A stretch of 64,000 bases of DNA from Streptomyces sp. NRRL F-2580 (GCF_000720115.1 NZ_JOIR01000005.1:248001-312000), one strand, 5' to 3'. Positions 7,361-16,635 are shown, counted from the stretch's first letter. Program-made: numbers and translations. Notes: generated by a model from the letters alone, not told the origin.

Positions 7361-8719
7361 ATGAGGACCAGGCTTATATCCGTACGTCTTGGATCAGTGC
7401 TGGCCGGTCTGCTGCTGGGCCTGTCGGGGACGGCGCTCGCGGTCGCCCCGCAGGCTTCGGCGGCGACCGGGGTCGCCGCAGTGGGGGAGGCCCTCAAGGA
7501 GGGGCCCGTCTACGTGGACCCGGGGGCGCGGGCGCAGCTGTCGCAGGCCGAGGCCGACGCGCTCGCGAAGAAGATCAAGGACGCCGGGAAGCCGGTGTTC
7601 GTCGCCGTGCTGCCCGCGACGAGCGAGTTCCCCGCCGACAAGGTGTTCGGCGCCGTCCGGGCCGAGACCGGCATCACCGGGCTCTACGCGATCCGGCTCG
7701 GCGACGGCTTCAGCGCCCGCGCCGACCAGTCGGTCATGCCGGCCAACGCCGTGCGCAACCTGACCGACGCGGTGAAGGTGGGGACGCCCGACGCGGCGAC
7801 CCAGCTCGACAACTTCGTCGACCAGGCCCTGAGCCAGGCCAAGGGCAGCGCCCCGGCCTCCTGGGGGACCGCGGGCGGCGAGGCCGGCGCTCCCGTCGGC
7901 GGGCTGATCACCCTCGGCGCGGTGGCCGTGATCGGCGGCGGCGGGGCGTACGCGCTGGTCCGCCGCAACCGGAAGAAGAAGGAAGAGGCCCGGCGCGAGG
8001 CCCTGGAGCGCCTCAGCGTGGTCGTCGACGAGGACATCACGGCCTTCGGCGAGGAGCTCGAACGGCTCGACTTCCATCCCGCCGAGCCCGGCGCCGACGA
8101 CGCCATGCGCAAGGACTACGAGCAGGGGCTCGACTCGTACGACACGGCCAAGCAGATCATGGGCTCGGTGCAGTACCCCGAAGAGGTCAAGGGCGTGACC
8201 CAGGCCCTGGAGGACGGCCGGTACGCGCTGGCCTGCCTGGACGCGCGCCGGCAGGGGATGCCGGTGCCCGAGCGCCGCTCGCCCTGCTTCTTCGACCCGC
8301 GCCACGGGCCGAGCACCGAGGACGCCACCTGGGCTCCGGCCGGCGGAGCGGTCCGTACCGTGCCCGTCTGCACGGCGGACGCCGTGCGGCTGCGCGACGG
8401 CCTGGACCCGGCGGTCCGCACGGTCGACACCGAGCACGGGCCGCGGCCGTACTACGACGCCGGCCCGGCGTACGGTCCCTGGGCCGGAGGCTACTTCGGC
8501 GGCGGCATCCTGCCCGGCCTGCTGGTGGGCACGATGCTCGGTTCGATGATGTCCAGCCCGGCCTACGCCTCGGACCTCGGCGGCGGCATGGGCGGCGGCT
8601 TCGAGGGCGGGGACGTCTCCGGGGCCGACTTCAACCCGTCCGACTTCGGCGGCGGGGACTTCGGCGGCGGGGGCGGATTCGACGGGGGCGGCGGTTTCGA
8701 CGGCGGGGGCGGCTTCTAG
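7361..8719 (+). CDS. Secreted/membrane-anchored protein with glycine-rich tail, function unknown
   Basis: 452 residues. An N-terminal signal sequence (about residues 1-35, LLLGLSGTALAVA then QASAA) leads to an extracytoplasmic domain with an alternating alpha/beta pattern up to about residue 170, loosely like TPM-type domains. One membrane helix (about residues 187-205) is followed by RRNRKKK, giving an inside-facing positive edge, then a cytoplasmic region of about 150 residues. A second hydrophobic patch and a tail of GGGF/GGGD repeats close the protein. A TAGCGT hexamer at 7348-7353 lies seven bases before the ATG, compatible with a leaderless transcript. Function is not recognisable. Confidence 0.75.
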   Translation: MRTRLISVRLGSVLAGLLLGLSGTALAVAPQASAATGVAAVGEALKEGPVYVDPGARAQLSQAEADALAKKIKDAGKPVFVAVLPATSEFPADKVFGAVRAETGITGLYAIRLGDGFSARADQSVMPANAVRNLTDAVKVGTPDAATQLDNFVDQALSQAKGSAPASWGTAGGEAGAPVGGLITLGAVAVIGGGGAYALVRRNRKKKEEARREALERLSVVVDEDITAFGEELERLDFHPAEPGADDAMRKDYEQGLDSYDTAKQIMGSVQYPEEVKGVTQALEDGRYALACLDARRQGMPVPERRSPCFFDPRHGPSTEDATWAPAGGAVRTVPVCTADAVRLRDGLDPAVRTVDTEHGPRPYYDAGPAYGPWAGGYFGGGILPGLLVGTMLGSMMSSPAYASDLGGGMGGGFEGGDVSGADFNPSDFGGGDFGGGGGFDGGGGFDGGGGF

Positions 8720-8754
8720 CCGCCGCCCCCGGGGGGTTCGCCGGATCCTGCCGG

Positions 8755-9378
8755 TCAGCCCTGCTTGATGGCCGAGATGTCGAAGGTCAGCTTCACCTTG
8801 TCGCTGACCATGACACCCCCGGCCTCCAGCGCGGCGTTCCAGGTGAGGCCCCAGTCGGAGCGCAGGATCTGGGCGGAGCCCTCGAAGCCGACGCGCTCGT
8901 TGCCGTAGACGTCCTTGGCGGACCCCGTGAACTCCAGGTCGATGGCGAGCGGCCGGGTGACGTCCTTGATCGTCAGCTCGCCGGTGATGCGGTAGGCGTC
9001 CCCGCCGAGCGCGCGCGCCTCGGTGGAGCGGAAGGTCATCAGCGGGAAGAGCTCGGCGTCGAAGAAGTCGCTGCCCAGCAGGTGGGCGTCGCGGTCGGCG
9101 ATGCCGGTGCTCACCGACGGGATCTTGACGTCGATGGCGGCCGTGGAGCGGGCCGGGTCGGCGCCGTCCAGGTGCAGGGTGCCCTCGTGCTCGGCGAAGG
9201 AGCCGCGGACGTTGGTGACCATGGCGTGGCGGACGGTGAAGCCGATGCTGCTGTGGGCGGCGTCGATGACGTAGTCGCCGGTGAGGGCGGTGAGCACCGG
9301 GTCCACGTCCAGCGTGGTCGCGGCGGCGCCGACGTTCTGGTGGTCGGTGGTCTGGCTGCGGCGGGTGAAGAGACCCAT
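8755..9378 (-). CDS. YceI family protein
   Basis: 207 residues. The YceI-like lipocalin-fold domain fills residues 35-205: DYVIDAAHSSIGFTVRHAM near the start, VRGSFAEHEGTLHLDG, a DVKIPSVSTG segment, then HLLGSDFFDAELFPLMTFRS. The family binds polyisoprenoids or related amphiphiles in a beta-barrel. There is no signal peptide, so it is likely cytoplasmic, unlike E. coli YceI. The promoter region contains a pair of GTTSAA...TTCAAC dyads, suggesting control by a MarR-type or similar repressor not encoded nearby. It is divergent from accB. Confidence 0.88.
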   Translation of the reverse strand: MGLFTRRSQTTDHQNVGAAATTLDVDPVLTALTGDYVIDAAHSSIGFTVRHAMVTNVRGSFAEHEGTLHLDGADPARSTAAIDVKIPSVSTGIADRDAHLLGSDFFDAELFPLMTFRSTEARALGGDAYRITGELTIKDVTRPLAIDLEFTGSAKDVYGNERVGFEGSAQILRSDWGLTWNAALEAGGVMVSDKVKLTFDISAIKQG

Positions 9379-9426
9379 GGCCTGCTCCTCGGTGGTGTCT
9401 GGGCGTTCTGCTCGATCAGAGAGTCT

Positions 9427-9486
9427 GTTGAATCTTCAACGACTTCAACGAGCACGACGCTAGACCCTTTCTGTTCAAATTTCAAC
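9427..9486. promoter_or_regulatory. Paired dyads upstream of the YceI gene
   Basis: GTTGAATCTTCAAC (9427-9440) is a palindrome with 6-bp arms. GTTCAAATTTCAAC (9473-9486) is a related imperfect copy 46 bases away, and ACTTCAAC between them is a half site. They lie 50-110 bases upstream of the YceI start and read as a repressor operator pair. Confidence 0.5.
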
Positions 9487-9657
9487 ATCTAGGCGGGGTG
9501 TCAGGTCATTTTGTGAAGATCCCACAATGGGCGGAGGTCCCGTCTGGCGGAGTCCCTACATCCTCCGGTCGTACTGTGCGGGCCACACAGCGGAAGACTC
9601 CCGAGACTGTGCGGAATGAACGGAGGTTTTTCATCGCGATCTTCGTAAGGTCGGTAC

Positions 9658-11241
9658 ATGACCGTTGTGGACCAGACCCCGAGCGAGCCGACGGACGCCC
9701 GCGGGCGCGTGGCCGAGCTGCACTCCCTGCGCGAGCAGGCGCGGCGCGGCCCCAGTGACCGTGCGACCGAGACCCAGCACGCCAAGGGCAAGCTGACCGC
9801 CCGCGAGCGCATCGCGCTGCTCCTCGACGAAGGTTCCTTCAAGGAGGTCGAGCAACTCCGCCGCCACCGGGCGACCGGGTTCGGCCTGGAGTCCAAGAAG
9901 CCCTACACCGACGGCGTCATCACCGGCTGGGGCACGGTCGAGGGCCGCACGGTCTTCGTCTACGCGCACGACTTCCGCATCTTCGGCGGCGCCCTGGGCG
10001 AGGCCCACGCCACGAAGATCCACAAGATCATGGACATGGCCATCGCGGCCGGCGCCCCGCTGGTCTCCCTGAACGACGGCGCCGGCGCCCGTATCCAGGA
10101 GGGCGTCTCCGCCCTCGCCGGTTACGGCGGCATCTTCCAGCGCAACACCAAGGCCTCGGGCGTCATCCCGCAGATCTCGGTCATGCTCGGTCCGTGCGCC
10201 GGCGGCGCCGCGTACTCCCCGGCCCTCACGGACTTCGTCTTCATGGTCAGGGACACCTCGCAGATGTTCATCACGGGCCCGGACGTCGTCCGTGCGGTGA
10301 CCGGCGAGGAGATCACCCAGAACGGCCTCGGCGGCGCCGACGTGCACGCCGAGACCTCGGGCGTCGCGCACTTCGCGTACGACGACGAGGAGACCTGCAT
10401 CTCCGAGGTCCGCTACCTCATCTCGATGCTGCCCTCCAACAACCGCGAGAACCCGCCCGTCCACGAGACGAGCGACCCCGCGGACCGCCGCAGCGAGGTC
10501 CTGCTCGACCTGGTGCCCGCCGACGGCAACCGCCCGTACGACATGCTCAAGGTCATCGAGGAGATCGTCGACGAGGGCGACGTCCTGGAGATCCACGAGC
10601 GCTGGGCCCGCAACATCATCTGCGCCCTGGCCCGGATGAACGGCCAGGTCGTCGGCATCGTCGCCAACCAGCCCGGCCACCTCGCCGGCGTCCTGGACAT
10701 CGAGGCCTCCGAGAAGGCCGCGCGCTTCGTCCAGATGTGCGACGCCTTCAACATCCCGATCGTCACCCTGCTGGACGTCCCCGGCTTCCTGCCCGGCGTC
10801 GACCAGGAGCACGGCGGCATCATCCGCCACGGCGCCAAGCTGCTGTACGCGTACTGCAACGCCACCGTCCCGCGGATCTCGCTGATCCTGCGCAAGGCCT
10901 ACGGCGGCGCGTACATCGTCATGGACTCCCAGTCCATCGGCGCCGACCTCACCTACGCCTGGCCCACCAACGAGATCGCCGTGATGGGCGCCGAAGGCGC
11001 CGCCAACGTCATCTTCCGCAAGCAGATCGCGGACGCCGAGGACCCCGAGGCCATGCGCGTCCGCATGGTCAAGGAGTACAAGGCCGAACTGATGCACCCG
11101 TACTACGCGGCCGAGCGCGGCCTCGTCGACGACGTCATCGACCCCGCCGAGACCCGCGAGGTCCTCGTGAGCGCCCTCGCGATGCTCCGCAACAAGCACG
11201 CCGATCTGCCGTCTCGCAAGCACGGCAACCCGCCGCAGTAA
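9658..11241 (+). CDS. accB: Acyl-CoA carboxylase beta (carboxyltransferase) subunit
   Basis: 527 residues. Biotin-dependent acyl-CoA carboxylase carboxyltransferase, transferring CO2 from carboxybiotin to acetyl- or propionyl-CoA to make malonyl- or methylmalonyl-CoA for fatty-acid and polyketide synthesis. N-terminal half: HAKGKLTARERIALLLDEGSF, oxyanion-hole region GPCAGGAAYSPALTDF. C-terminal half: DVPGFLPGVDQEHGGIIRHGAK and KAYGGAYIVMDS. Full length for the family. The tiny accE gene follows by 23 bases, matching the S. coelicolor AccB-AccE pair as I recall it. The biotinylated alpha subunit is not in the window. Confidence 0.93.
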   Translation: MTVVDQTPSEPTDARGRVAELHSLREQARRGPSDRATETQHAKGKLTARERIALLLDEGSFKEVEQLRRHRATGFGLESKKPYTDGVITGWGTVEGRTVFVYAHDFRIFGGALGEAHATKIHKIMDMAIAAGAPLVSLNDGAGARIQEGVSALAGYGGIFQRNTKASGVIPQISVMLGPCAGGAAYSPALTDFVFMVRDTSQMFITGPDVVRAVTGEEITQNGLGGADVHAETSGVAHFAYDDEETCISEVRYLISMLPSNNRENPPVHETSDPADRRSEVLLDLVPADGNRPYDMLKVIEEIVDEGDVLEIHERWARNIICALARMNGQVVGIVANQPGHLAGVLDIEASEKAARFVQMCDAFNIPIVTLLDVPGFLPGVDQEHGGIIRHGAKLLYAYCNATVPRISLILRKAYGGAYIVMDSQSIGADLTYAWPTNEIAVMGAEGAANVIFRKQIADAEDPEAMRVRMVKEYKAELMHPYYAAERGLVDDVIDPAETREVLVSALAMLRNKHADLPSRKHGNPPQ

Positions 11242-11264
11242 CCGCGAAGGAGACCTGCCACCCC

Positions 11265-11465
11265 ATGACCACCGCCACTGACACCCTGCTGCGCGTCGAG
11301 AAGGGCAACGCCGAGCCGGAGGAGCTGGCCGCGATCACCGCGATCCTGCTCGCCCGCGCCGCCGCCACCCCCGAGGAGACCGCGGTCCGCACGCCCCGCC
11401 AGGCCGGCTGGCGCCGTCTGGAGCGCACCCCGGGCTTCCGCGCCCCGCACAGCTGGCAGGGCTGA
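11265..11465 (+). CDS. accE: Acyl-CoA carboxylase epsilon subunit
   Basis: 66 residues. Small actinobacterial epsilon subunit that stabilises the carboxylase holoenzyme. It shows the expected acidic N-terminal helix (LLRVEKGNAEPEELAAITAI) and the WRR-containing C-terminus. ATG 11265 follows GAAGGAGACC and lies 23 bases after accB, so the genes are co-transcribed. A strong hairpin terminator follows. Confidence 0.9.
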   Translation: MTTATDTLLRVEKGNAEPEELAAITAILLARAAATPEETAVRTPRQAGWRRLERTPGFRAPHSWQG

Positions 11466-11482
11466 GCCCCGAGCCCGGCGCA

Positions 11483-11513
11483 AGGCCCCGCACCCCTTCC
11501 GGGTGCGGGGCCT
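11483..11513 (+). terminator. Terminator after accE
   Basis: Perfect 13-bp stem AGGCCCCGCACCC / GGGTGCGGGGCCT with loop CTTCC, 18 bases after the accE stop. Confidence 0.85.
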
Positions 11514-11602
11514 CGCGCGTACCCAGGTTCGGCGCGCGGGGGCCGTCCCGTACGGCCGTGTCCGCGCGCGGGGGGTCCGTACGGCCCGGCCCGGACACGC
11601 CG

Positions 11603-11634
11603 AAGGCCCCCGCGTCGTACGACACGGGGGCCTT
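11603..11634. terminator. Terminator between accE and the cvnD remnant
   Basis: 10-bp stem AAGGCCCCCG / CGGGGGCCTT, 24 bases beyond the 3' end of the minus-strand cvnD remnant. It probably ends the first conservon transcript and may work in both directions. Confidence 0.75.
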
Positions 11635-11657
11635 TCGGATGCCGCTGAACGCGACCG

Positions 11658-12070
11658 CTAGCGCAGGCGCGCCATGAGGGCGTGCTCGACGAGCGTGATG
11701 AGCGCACTCTTGGCGTCCGCGCGGTGGCGGGCGTCCGTGGTGATGATGGGGGCGTCCGGGCCGATCTGCAGGGCCTCGCGGACTTCCTCCGGGGTGTACG
11801 GCTGGTGCCCGTCGAAGCCGTTGAGGGCGATGACGAACGGCAGGCCGCTGTTCTCGAAGTAGTCGACCGCGGGGAAGCAGTCGGCCAGGCGGCGCGTGTC
11901 GACGAGCACGACGGCGCCGATGGCGCCGCGGACGAGGTCGTCCCACATGAACCAGAAGCGGTCCTGGCCCGGCGTACCGAAGAGGTACAGGATCAGGTCC
12001 TGGTCCAGGGTGTCGCGGAGGTGGTGGAGCGAGCAGGAGCCGCTCCGCCGTTAGAGCTTGCGAAGTCCAC
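11658..12070 (-). pseudogene. cvnD: cvnD (conservon GTPase), copy 1: internally deleted and frameshifted
   Basis: CvnD is normally a small Ras-like GTPase of about 190-200 residues encoded last in a conservon. Here GTG 12068-12070, overlapping the cvnC end by 20 bases, starts 19 sensible codons (VDFASSNGGAAPARSTTSA). The frame then jumps and stops at TGA 11993-11995. The conserved 3' half resumes in another frame (TLDQDLILYLFGTPGQDRFW to VEHALMARLR, stop 11658-11660). The P-loop (GxxGxGKT) and switch I segment that should lie between are missing, roughly 60 codons by family comparison from memory. An internal ATG at 11948 could give a 96-residue fragment. An assembly deletion is possible, because copy 2 breaks at the same 3' point. 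Confidence 0.8.
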
Positions 12071-12605
12071 TGAGCACCCTTTCGAGCAGTGTCACATCAG
12101 GCTGGCCACCGGCAGACTCGTCGCCGCCGGGCTGGTGAATGGCGACAAGGCCCGCCTCCGCCAGGTCGGCGACGAGGATGCGGGCGACACCAAGAGGAAT
12201 GGAGAGGAGTGCCGAGATCTCCGCGACGGATTTGATCTCCTGGCACAGACGGCAGATGCGCTGGTGCTCGGGCAACTGCCCTTGCAGACGCGCGGGATCT
12301 GCCGTGGTACTGACCAGCGCCTCGATGGCGAGCTGGTAGCGCGGCCGGGTACGGCCGCCGGTCATCGCGTACGGGCGCACCAGCGGGTTGTGGGCCTTCG
12401 GCGCCGGCTGCCGAGCGGCGCGCGGAGGCGGCTGCGGAGGCATCTGGTGCTGGGGCTGCTGGGGCTGGCCGTACGGCTGCTGCTGGTACGGGCTCTGCTC
12501 CGGCACGGGCCGGCTGGGAGCGGAGGGAAAGTTGAAGCGGTTCTGGTCGTGCCCACCCTGCGGCTGCTGCGCGCCGCCATAAGGATGTCCTCCGGGTGTT
12601 GTCAC
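12051..12605 (-). CDS. cvnC: CvnC, DUF742 family protein, copy 1
   Basis: 184 residues. The N-terminal third is low-complexity (Gln/Pro/Tyr/His-rich). The DUF742 domain follows (LVRPYAMTGGRTRPRYQLAIEALV at the start, then PEHQRICRLC, SVAEISALLSIPLGVARILVADLAEAGL), a winged-helix-like fold that partners the conservon GTPase. GTG at 12605 sits five bases after GGAGGAGG, a strong ribosome-binding site; earlier in-frame starts lack one. It reads to KL* and overlaps the start of the cvnD remnant. This copy is complete, unlike copy 2. Confidence 0.88.
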   Translation of the reverse strand: MTTPGGHPYGGAQQPQGGHDQNRFNFPSAPSRPVPEQSPYQQQPYGQPQQPQHQMPPQPPPRAARQPAPKAHNPLVRPYAMTGGRTRPRYQLAIEALVSTTADPARLQGQLPEHQRICRLCQEIKSVAEISALLSIPLGVARILVADLAEAGLVAIHQPGGDESAGGQPDVTLLERVLSGLRKL

Positions 12606-12698
12606 GTTTCCTCCTCCGACTCCAAGTACGCAGTACTCCCTGTGGAACCGCGCCACCGCACCCTATGGTGCGATGGCGCGAAACGCACTGCCTGTCTG

Positions 12699-13112
12699 CT
12701 AGTTGAGAAGACTTCCCTGCAGCTCGGCGCGCAGGTCCGGGGTGAGGACACTGCCCGCACGATCCACCAGGAGGGCCATCTCGTAGCCCACGAGGCCGAT
12801 GTCGCACTCGGGGTGCGCGAGCACCGCGAGGGACGATCCGTCCGAGACGGACATGAGGAAAAGGAATCCCCGGTCCATCTCGACCACGGTCTGGTTGACG
12901 GCGCCACCCTCGAAGATGCGGGAGGCCCCGGCGGTCAGCGACGTCAGACCGGAGGCCACGGCCGCCAGCTGATCGGCGCGGTCGCGCGGAAACCCGTCGG
13001 ACATCGCCAGAAGAAGGCCGTCGGCGGAGACCACCACGGTGTGGGACACCCCTGGGGTGTTGTCCACGAAGTTGGTGATCAACCAGTTCAGGTTCTGTGC
13101 CGCCTGGCTCAT
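12699..13112 (-). CDS. cvnB: CvnB, roadblock/LC7 domain protein, copy 1
   Basis: 137 residues, a single roadblock/LC7 domain (NLNWLITNFVDNTPGVSHTV, DGLLLAMSDGFPRDRADQLA, GLVGYEMALLVDRAG). In conservons this protein is thought to act as a GTPase-activating or scaffold partner of CvnD and to contact the CvnA sensor kinase. An in-frame GTG at 13121, seven bases after AGGAG, is an alternative start adding three residues. The start is three to eleven bases past the cvnA stop, so translation is coupled. It is about 97% identical by eye to copy 2. Confidence 0.9.
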   Translation of the reverse strand: MSQAAQNLNWLITNFVDNTPGVSHTVVVSADGLLLAMSDGFPRDRADQLAAVASGLTSLTAGASRIFEGGAVNQTVVEMDRGFLFLMSVSDGSSLAVLAHPECDIGLVGYEMALLVDRAGSVLTPDLRAELQGSLLN

Positions 13113-13122
13113 CGGGCTCACA

Positions 13123-16100
13123 CTAACGCTCCTGGTCATAGCTGTTACTTGACTGCTCAGAACCCGCGCTGCGTCCCTGCTGGACACCGCGCCGCAGGTT
13201 GCTCAACCTGCCGCGGACGTCCTCCGGAGCGCGGGAGACCTGGGGGCCGCCCTGCGGGGTCGTCTCCGCCGCGCCCTCGACCAGGTTGGCCTTGGGCACG
13301 CGCCGAGGGAGACCGGACGGGGTGACCCCGCCCGCCTTCGGCTCACGGAGTTTGGCGGCCTGCTGCCAGCGCTCGTCGTTACCCGAGCGCCAGTCGGTGC
13401 CGCCTTCCTTCTCCTGCTCCGGGACGGCGGGCTGCTGACGCGGCGACCGCTGTTCGAAGAGGGATCCGGTGGACTCCGCTTCCTGCTGTGCCGGCTGCCA
13501 CTGCTGCTGGCTGCCGCGGCGCGGCAGGCCCGCTCCGGTCATCACGTGACCGGTGTCGGCAGCGGCGCCCGGACGGTCGAAGCCTACGCGTTCCGGAGCC
13601 GGTTCGGGGACGGCCTGGGATTCCGATTCGGTCCCGTAATCCTGCTGGTAGGCAGCCGGATACGTGTTCTGACCAGGCCACTCGGCCTGCTCCGCCCGGG
13701 TTTCGTAGCCGCTGTCGTAGCCCTGAGCGGCCGGCTGCTGGTCCGGGTATCCGTCTTCCGTATAACCGTAGTCCTGCTGCGGGTACGCCTCGTAGCCCGG
13801 CTGACCCTGCTGCGCCTCGTAAGAGGTGTCGTAGGGCTGCCCGGACTGCTGCTCGAAGCCCTGGTACTCCTGGTACCCGTGTTCCGGTTGCGGTTCCGGA
13901 TACTCCTGGGCGCCTTGGTCGGCGTACTGCTGCTGGTCCTGCGGGAAGCCCACCTGGGCCGCCAGCGCGGCCCGGCGCTCCTGCTGTCCCAGGGACCGGC
14001 CGACCGGGTCGGCGGGGAGGCCGTCGGCGCCCTGCTGGTCGTACCGCGAGTCGTCGAAGCCGAGCTCGGCGGCGGTGCGCAGCGGGGCGGCCTGCTGGGC
14101 CTTCTGCTCCGGGATGATCTGGGAGACCGTGAAGTCGTCGTCCGGTATGCCCTCGCCACCGCCACCGTGGGTGATGGCGTCGGGGAGCATGACCAGCGAG
14201 GTGGTACCGGCCGCCTCGCCCGAGGGGCGCAGCTGGACGCGGATGCTGTGGCGGTCCGCCAGCCGGCCGACCACGAACAGACCCATGCGCTGCGAGATCG
14301 CGGCGTCCACGGTCGGCGGGTTGGCCAGCTTGTGGTTGATGTCCGCGAAGTCCTCGGCGGTGAGGCCGATGCCCTTGTCGTGGATCTCGACCATCACGCG
14401 GCCGTCGGGCAGACGGGTCGCGTTCACGCGGACCTTGGTCTGCGGGGAGGAGAACGTGGTGGCGTTCTCCAGGAGCTCGGCGAGCAGGTGCACGAGGTCG
14501 GTCACGGCCTGGCCGTGGATCTCGGCCTCGGAGACGCCGGAGAGCTCGATGCGCTCGTACTGCTCCACCTCGGAGGAGGCGGCGCGCAGGACGTCGACGA
14601 GGGGCACCGGCTGGTCCCAGCGGCGGCCCGGCTCCTCACCCGCGAGGATGAGGAGGTTCTCGCCGTTGCGGCGCATACGGGTGGCCAGGTGGTCCAGGCG
14701 GAAGAGGTTCTCCAGCTGGTCCGGGTCGGCCTCGTTGTTCTCGAGGTCGGTGATGAGGGTCAGCTGGCCCTCGATCAGCGACTGGTTGCGCATGGAGAGG
14801 TTCGTGAAGATCGCGTTGACGTTGCCCCGCAGGAGGGCCTGCTCGGCGGCGAGCCGTACGGCTTCCCGGTGGACCTGGTCGAAGGCGCGGGCGACCTCGC
14901 CGATCTCGTCCTGGGAGTCGATCGGGATCGGGTGGACCCGGGTGTCTACCTTGCCCGGATCGGTGCGCGAGAGCTGGTCGACGAGCATCGGCAGGCGCTG
15001 CTCGGCGATGTCGAAGGCGGAGCTGCGCAGGCGGCGCATCGCGCGGCCCATCTGGCGGGCCATGAGGCCGGCCATGATGAACGCGGCGAGCAGGGCCACG
15101 ACCACGATGGCGCCGTTGACGATGGCGTCGGTGCGGGCCTCGTCGGAGACCGCGACGGCGTCCTTGACGGCCTTGTCGAGGAGTTCCCTCTCGATCTGGT
15201 CGTAGCCGTCGAACTTGGCGGTGGCGGCGGCCTGCCAGAACACGGGGTTCGTGCCGTTCTCGGCGAGCTTCTTCTTGTTGTCGCCGCTGGCGATCGCCTC
15301 GGTCATGCCGAGCAGCGGGTTGCCGTTGGGGGCGGGCGGCGGCACGAAGCGGGTACCGGCCTGCTCGGCCTGGTGCTTGGCCTCCGCGAGCTTGGCCTTG
15401 CCCTCGTCCGATTTCTTGCCCATCACCTCCTTGAGGCGGTTCACGTCCGCCTCGGTGCCGGCCGCGACGTACTCGCCGATGGCGATTTCCTCGAGGTAGG
15501 CGTAGGAGGAGAAGGCGACGAGCTGGGCCTTGCGCACGTTCTCGTCCGTGCTGGGACGGACCAGGAGGTGGGTGCCGACGGAGCGCTGCAGCGAGTTCGC
15601 CGCCTTGGCCAGCTGGACCGCGTAGACCATGCGGCCGTACGAGGTCACGTTGCCGGTGCCGAGACCGAGCTCGTTGGCGAACTGCATGAGGTAGTGCTCG
15701 ACGCCGACGTAGCCCTCTTCGGTCGGGATGGGGCCGGCCGCGGAGGGGAGGTTCTTCTTGGGGGTCTCGAAGGCGGCCTGGTAGGCCTTCTCCCGGACTT
15801 CCTTGAGTTTGGGCTCTTCCGCGCGGAAGAGGTCCAGGCGCCGTTCCAGGCCCTGGTTCTTCGGCATGTCCTGGACGGCCTTGTCGAACTTCTCCTTGGC
15901 CCCGGTGGTGACCGCGTAGGCCTTGGTGACCTGCTCGGAGTTGGTCTGGCCGTTCAGGAGGGGCTCGGCCGTCAGGTCACGCTCGTTGAGCAGTGCCTGG
16001 CTGTACTCCGAGGCCGCCTGGACGACCCGGGCTATCTGCTCGGCGTCCTTGGCCTCGTTCCACTGGTCGACGGAGCCCTTCACCTGGAAGCCGCCCATGA

Positions 16101-16302
16101 CCAGGCCCACGAGGGCCGGCACGAGGAGGATGGCGTTCAGGCGGGTCGGCACGCGCCAGTTGCGGGGCGAGAATTTGCTGGTGCTCCCGGGGCGCGCGGG
16201 TGGCTCCACGGGCACGTCGACGGGCGACGCGGCCGCTCGCGGCGGCGGGGTGAAGTTGCCGCGCGCGGGTTCAACCGCGGGGCTTGCGTTGCTTCGCCTC
16301 AC
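13123..16302 (-). CDS. cvnA: CvnA, nitrate/nitrite-sensor-type histidine-kinase-like protein, copy 1
   Basis: 1059 residues, the membrane sensor of the conservon. Order: Pro-rich cytoplasmic N-terminus; membrane helix (about residues 53-72); extracytoplasmic NIT-type helical domain with EYSQALLNERDLTAEPLLNG; second helix (about 396-415); HAMP-like segment; dimerisation region; HATPase domain (LLENATTFSSPQTKV, EIHDKGIGLTAEDF, MGLFVVGRLADRH). A tail of about 300 residues is very rich in Gln, Tyr, Glu and Pro. The GTG 16302 start is the first plausible one. Likely signals to CvnB/C/D rather than to a response regulator. The stimulus is unknown. Confidence 0.9.
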   Translation of the reverse strand: MRRSNASPAVEPARGNFTPPPRAAASPVDVPVEPPARPGSTSKFSPRNWRVPTRLNAILLVPALVGLVMGGFQVKGSVDQWNEAKDAEQIARVVQAASEYSQALLNERDLTAEPLLNGQTNSEQVTKAYAVTTGAKEKFDKAVQDMPKNQGLERRLDLFRAEEPKLKEVREKAYQAAFETPKKNLPSAAGPIPTEEGYVGVEHYLMQFANELGLGTGNVTSYGRMVYAVQLAKAANSLQRSVGTHLLVRPSTDENVRKAQLVAFSSYAYLEEIAIGEYVAAGTEADVNRLKEVMGKKSDEGKAKLAEAKHQAEQAGTRFVPPPAPNGNPLLGMTEAIASGDNKKKLAENGTNPVFWQAAATAKFDGYDQIERELLDKAVKDAVAVSDEARTDAIVNGAIVVVALLAAFIMAGLMARQMGRAMRRLRSSAFDIAEQRLPMLVDQLSRTDPGKVDTRVHPIPIDSQDEIGEVARAFDQVHREAVRLAAEQALLRGNVNAIFTNLSMRNQSLIEGQLTLITDLENNEADPDQLENLFRLDHLATRMRRNGENLLILAGEEPGRRWDQPVPLVDVLRAASSEVEQYERIELSGVSEAEIHGQAVTDLVHLLAELLENATTFSSPQTKVRVNATRLPDGRVMVEIHDKGIGLTAEDFADINHKLANPPTVDAAISQRMGLFVVGRLADRHSIRVQLRPSGEAAGTTSLVMLPDAITHGGGGEGIPDDDFTVSQIIPEQKAQQAAPLRTAAELGFDDSRYDQQGADGLPADPVGRSLGQQERRAALAAQVGFPQDQQQYADQGAQEYPEPQPEHGYQEYQGFEQQSGQPYDTSYEAQQGQPGYEAYPQQDYGYTEDGYPDQQPAAQGYDSGYETRAEQAEWPGQNTYPAAYQQDYGTESESQAVPEPAPERVGFDRPGAAADTGHVMTGAGLPRRGSQQQWQPAQQEAESTGSLFEQRSPRQQPAVPEQEKEGGTDWRSGNDERWQQAAKLREPKAGGVTPSGLPRRVPKANLVEGAAETTPQGGPQVSRAPEDVRGRLSNLRRGVQQGRSAGSEQSSNSYDQER

Positions 16303-16534
16303 TCGACCAACAACCTTCCGGCGGTGCTACTAGCTAGTTCGTTGAATTCCAGCACGGTTAACGGCCGTGTTCCAAACAGTTGGAATCAGCCATTCGGAGA
16401 TCCTTATGCCCCACATAAATCGGACATAAAGAGCGTCCTGCGGCAAAAATAGGGGGAGTTGTGCGCGTAGCGGCACCAACCGAACGCGCCCCGTGGCCAA
16501 CTGGCGGCAATTGTCTGTCGAAACGTTATGAACC
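16303..16534. other. Promoter region of conservon 1
   Basis: About 230 bases between the cvnA copy 1 start and the terminator of conservon 2. It is AT-richer than its surroundings and includes an ATAAATCGGACATAAAGAG stretch. No coding frame and no clear dyad are visible. It presumably carries the promoter of the first conservon. Confidence 0.4.
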
Positions 16535-16574
16535 GAGAGGGCGGGCCGTGTCCTATGACACAGCCCGCCCTCTC
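16535..16574 (-). terminator. Terminator of conservon 2
   Basis: 12-bp outer stem GAGAGGGCGGGC / GCCCGCCCTCTC with an inner CGTGTC/GACAC stem, about 60 bases past the 3' end of the cvnC-cvnD fusion. Confidence 0.8.
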
Positions 16575-16635
16575 ACGTTGTGAAGAACCCGTGGGACTTG
16601 AGTGATGCCGCTTGAGCCGGGCTGCCTGCGTGGTG

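Noticed and set aside
13546..16452. Long plus-strand frame opposite cvnA copy 1, and a similar one at 18261-21557 opposite copy 2
   Set aside because: Both are antisense to the well-supported sensor genes and have no domain or ribosome-binding site.
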